Shown here: positions 17,995 through 20,816 of the stretch, piece by piece | Numbering within the stretch: the first letter of the stretch is position 1 | Layout: each line of letters begins with the position of its first letter | Assembly (NCBI GenBank): GCA_024364805.1 | Contig: CM044488.1 | Coordinates: 39,324,635-39,345,450 of the forward strand | DNA from: Euprymna scolopes | Taxonomy: Eukaryota; Mollusca; Cephalopoda; Sepiida; Sepiolidae | Direction: 5' to 3' | DNA length: 20,816 bases | Position numbers and translations under genes: made by a program | Notes under the pieces: model-generated | What the model saw: the letters and a program-made list of their open reading frames with translations, nothing else | Told to the model about the DNA's origin: nothing | Databases searched by the model: none

Positions 17995-18437
17995 GTATGG
18001 TTTCAAGTGAGGGCCACATCATGCCACCTCACATATTTGAAGTCAGCTTGAGAATCAACACTAAAGTGTACCTGGATGTGCTGAAGAGTGTGGTGACCCC
18101 TTGGTGCAATTGAATGACCGCTGGCAGACCCTGGGTGTGGCAGCAGGACTTGGTGCTGCCCCACAAGTCCAGAGAGACCCAGGGTTGGCTTCAGAAGGAG
18201 TGCTACGACTTTGTACCCTGCTGTCGCTGGACCCCTTCCTTCCCCAACCTGAACTCACTAGACTACTTCGTTTGGTCATATATCGAGAACATCACGAACA
18301 TGACTTCCCACAACACCGAAGCCAGCCTGATCGCCTAATCCAGCCTGTTTGCCGCCATCTGCCGAGTATTCACTGAGCTCCTGAATTGAGCTGTAGTGTT
18401 GTTTTTTTTTAGGGTGATACTTTTATTGTTCCATCCT
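17995..18437 (+). pseudogene. Mariner (DD37D, maT-like) transposase fragment
   Basis: The frame starting near 17998 reads VSSEGHIMPPHIFEV and VYLDVLKSVVTPWCN. After a stop, the same frame from 18114 gives GRPWVWQQD, with the second catalytic Asp at 18147-18149, then QGWLQKECYDFVP and NSLDYFVWSYIENITNMTSH, with the third Asp at 18261-18263. Exactly 37 residues lie between the two Asp codons, which defines DD37D. The 5' third, including the DNA-binding domain and first Asp, is missing. The 3' end TTTTATTGTTCCATCCT (to 18437) is a diverged form of the terminal repeat at 14853. Confidence 0.85.
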
Positions 18438-18440
18438 CTC

Positions 18441-18765
18441 GCTGCTAGTAATTCTTCCAGTATTTGTTCATCAAAGATATTATTGTCCACCATATGCTCA
18501 GTGATCACTCTAATCAACTGGCATTTCCTCATGCCCCCCCCCCCCTTAACGTCTAAATCTAGCTTCCTTCCTATTTCAATTAGGTTATCTTTCTTAAACC
18601 TATATAACATTTCTGGGGATAGATTGAGAAAATCTTTGTCCGTCATTTTGTCTTATTTGTGAGTGCAAAATATTCGGGTATTTAAATGAGGGCTGTTATC
18701 CAAGCGGTGAAACTTCACTTATTTAGTGTGTAACTGATCCTGGATGAGCCCCCATATTACGATAA
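18441..18765 (-). mobile_element. Broken LTR retroelement start: PBS and Gag-like N-terminus
   Basis: On the minus strand an 18-nt primer-binding-site-like sequence (18754 down to 18737) is followed after about 90 nt by a reading frame starting at 18646. About 70 codons (to about 18441) have the look of a SAP-like N-terminus seen in Gag-type ORFs of invertebrate Ty3/gypsy-related elements, including LYRFKKDNLIEIGRKLDLD and MRKCQLIRVITEHMVD. The frame then runs into the 3' end of the mariner at 18437, so the element is interrupted there. The LTR should lie right of 18760, but its outer end was not found. It is an old, broken fossil. Confidence 0.55.
18737..18754 (-). promoter_or_regulatory. 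tRNA-Pro-type primer-binding site (fossil)
   Basis: On the minus strand the segment begins TGGGGGCTC and ends GGAT. It matches about 16 of 18 positions of the well-known tRNA-Pro primer-binding site used by murine-leukaemia-type retroviruses and several Ty3/gypsy-related elements. Its position, just upstream of the Gag-like frame on the same strand, supports the reading. Confidence 0.6.
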
Positions 18766-19838
18766 GTCCACGTCGAGGATTCCAACTTGAAACTTATTCC
18801 CAAATACATATCGTGTTAAGAAAAGAAAGAAAAAATGTAATATGCCGATCATGAAATGTCATGACCCAAATGGCAAGGTAAGCCAAGGTTCTTTGATCAG
18901 TATCATCATGAAATAACCCAGAGCACAATTTGACAAGACAGGAAGAAATGACCAGACATAACAACAAGATTATACACATGTATTTATATACACATAAATT
19001 ATTTTAACACTGTGGAGCAACTGATTTTTCCCAGAACCCAAAGTTTCATGAACACACAAAACATATTTATGTTCCTTTCCATTCTTGCCATGAATGTTTT
19101 CAGAATGGAGATTTTTCAGTTTTACATTGCCCATTAGATCAGATGGTGATAAACATTATGAAAAACACAGTTTTTGAGTACATGGTATTAATGACGAGGA
19201 TTTTTCCAAAAGAAACATTTATCGTTATCACCAAAATACATTTTAAAGCAAATAAAAATTGAAAAAAAATTCCTTGCATTTTATTATTGTTTTTTATTAA
19301 TGTAGTATTTTAATGTCTAAACAAGTTGTTAGGTTGTGGCAACTCCAACCAAACTCAGAAAACCATATAATCTTTGCTGGAATCTTCTAAGTTATGCATT
19401 CTTAACACACAAAAAAAAACAAGCAAAAAAAAAAAAACATACACATATCTGCACTCAGATTCCAGTACAAGATCAGCTACTGACTTAATCATATACTTCC
19501 CATTAATCTTCACAGACTTCCACAGGGGAGTTAACGATAATCAATATGGCAGCAACCACTAATTTTCCTTGACTTAAAGAATCCCAAAGGAAATAAAATT
19601 AAAATCGCAGCTTTATTAAACTGACATGACTGAATTCAATGAACTCTGCTTATCAAACAAATACTAAACAAAATGGATCAAATAATCTCTTTCACGAACA
19701 CACATTACTAATTATTCTTCGAAATCACATTATAAAATAATACCCTGGTTCATAGTAGAATGCAGAAAAGCAGTAAAACTTAGAAAAAATGTTTAATATA
19801 TTTAAACTTAACTACAAAAAACTTACAAAATTGCTACT
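18766..19838. other. Unassigned DNA; may include the LTR of the fossil element
   Basis: About 1.07 kb, AT-rich, with short A runs (19412-19437). No ORF with a domain was seen. If the primer-binding site at 18737-18754 is right, the adjoining part should be LTR sequence, but no second copy of it lies in the window to confirm this. Confidence 0.4.
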
Positions 19839-19839
19839 A

Positions 19840-19875
<36 letters not shown>
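19839..19875. repeat. (TA)n microsatellite
   Basis: An alternating TA tract, broken once by a G, running into CTAG of the second Helitron-like copy, as at position 1-23. Confidence 0.9.
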
Positions 19876-19876
<1 letters not shown>

Positions 19877-20652
19877 TAGCAGGGAGACCTGACGTTACCC
19901 TGGATTGAATGATAATCAATGAGTGTTCCGCACTCTCATATTTTTATGTTCATCAAAATCTGTCAAACCACCCATTTTTCAATCAAATTGATTGATTGCC
20001 TGCTGCAGTTGGGGACCCATCGTGGTGCACTGAGAAGAACTTCACATGTCTCCCCACTGGAAATATATTGTAGTCTACATTGCACTGTAGAGAACCTACT
20101 GTTGATTTCATAAAGTTATTTTTATATATAATGAGTTGAAGTAAAGTTTAAAATGCAAAAGTCAAGTATCGTGCTTTAGTTGTGCTCTAATCAGAATGAT
20201 TCATTTTGAACGCGTCCCTGTCATATCAAAGAACCTACTGTGGATTTTATATGCCTGGACTTACTGCTTGTACAGTCATAATGACCTGAACTTAAGTGTA
20301 AAATGAAAAAGTCAAGTATCTTGTTTCAATTTTGCTTTAAATAGAAACATTCATTTCGAACGCACCTCTGTCATATCAAAGAACCTACTGTTGATTTTAT
20401 ATACTGGACTTCTCTGCTCGTGTGGTAATAAAACTTCTTAAATGCTCTTGTGATGTTAGGCTGTGTAAGGTGTTAACCTGATCAAAATCGCCTGTTTTTT
20501 ATTGGATTATTTCGATTATCGATTATCAATACTTATCAGATACATAACCTATCTAAGAACACTGCTAGGCACATAATGTACCTTCATGTGAAATTTCATA
20601 AAAATCGGTCAAGTTGTTTTCGAGTCCATAGGAAACTAACTCACACACACAT
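19876..20652 (-). mobile_element. Helitron-like non-autonomous element, copy 2
   Basis: It starts CTAGCAGGGAGACCTGACGTT, related over its length to the copy at 24-623. Both have GGGGACCCA(C/T)CGTGGTGCAC, TTGTAGTCTACATTGCAC and TGTGATGTTAGGCTGT in order. CTAG follows an A, matching a minus-strand Helitron 3' end (CTAG|T). It has three internal subunits instead of two, and an extra segment AAAAATCGGTCAAGTTGTTT near 20601 that copy 1 lacks. The right end is a short CA repeat (20642-20650) abutting the T tract of a LINE, so its true terminus is uncertain. No coding capacity. Confidence 0.55.
20096..20400. repeat. Three internal subunit starts of Helitron-like copy 2
   Basis: CCTACTGT(T/G)GATTT recurs at 20095, 20234 and 20384. 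The spacing is 139 and 150 bp, with repeated AAAAGTCAAGTATC and GAACGC...TCATATCAAAGAA between. Confidence 0.75.
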
Positions 20653-20816
20653 TTTACATGAAGGGCACACAACTCGAGGAAAAGGGTTATTGCGTGTACA
20701 GTAATTAATGCGATAGTACCGTAGTAATCTTTAGTATTGGCGATTTGAGAAAGCGTCTTACTTAAGGTGGCGGTTAATCAGGAATTTGTTTATCTTGAAC
20801 TTGAAGACATCCAAGT
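20653..20816 (-). mobile_element. Jockey/CR1-group LINE 3' end, runs off the window
   Basis: A short T run (20652-20655) and then CTCGAGGAAAAGGGTTATTG and GTGTACAGTA match the family 3' UTR on the minus strand. The last codons, near 20765-20816, read DVFKFKINKFLINRHL, the expected C-terminus (compare VFKSNVNKFLMNR). Part of the usual UTR end (the GGCC palindrome) is missing. The element continues beyond 20816. Confidence 0.75.

Noticed and set aside
18396-18662. Plus-strand 88-codon ORF
   Set aside because: It is the reverse of the Gag-like frame and mariner end; the minus strand has the convincing motif order and primer site.
1-20816. CRISPR array or bacterial-type operon
   Set aside because: No regularly spaced identical repeats with unique spacers. 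Composition and element content are eukaryotic.

Overview
The window looks like repeat-rich intergenic DNA from an invertebrate, most likely a mollusc and possibly a cephalopod. The host call is an inference. It rests on the AT-rich, microsatellite-dense background, the mix of LINE, DD37D mariner and Helitron-like families, and a general resemblance to cephalopod repeats recalled from memory. No host protein-coding exon, tRNA, rRNA or CRISPR array could be supported. Nearly everything recognisable is a transposable-element copy or a simple repeat.

Left part (1-9137). A Helitron-like element (24-623) is followed by a hairpin repeat (765-846). Next comes an 8.1 kb run of four same-strand, head-to-tail pieces of one LINE family that carries an R2/R4-type restriction-like endonuclease. 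The pieces are a 3' stub (1042-1098), copy A (1109-4468), copy B (4500-8695) and a 3'-UTR-only copy (8711-9137). The joints are (TAA)n tracts. Copy A holds a 5'-truncated Jockey/CR1-group LINE ending in 55 A (2063-2762). Copy B holds an LTR-like block (5529-6656), which itself contains another Jockey/CR1 3' piece, and a 640 bp solo LTR-like block (6860-7499) flanked by GGAT.

Middle part (9138-14639). This holds a decayed minus-strand Jockey/CR1 piece (9497-9742), a large fold-back (9912-10144), a perfect 19-bp hairpin (10685-10726), a pyrimidine/TA/purine composite microsatellite (10814-11013) and a decayed DD37D (maT-like) mariner (about 12795-13705). Long AT-rich stretches have no recognisable content.

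Right part (14640-20816). A mariner 3' end lies next to a minus-strand Jockey/CR1 copy that ends in an inverted duplication. Further on are a degenerate purine-rich minisatellite, three short direct repeats, and a second DD37D mariner fragment. That fragment abuts the start of a broken LTR retroelement on the minus strand, with a tRNA-Pro-type primer-binding site and the N-terminus of a Gag-like ORF. The window closes with a second Helitron-like copy and a Jockey/CR1 3' end running off the edge.

The elements do not work together as a system. They form a layered insertion record, and the most unusual part is the LINE array joined at TAA tracts.
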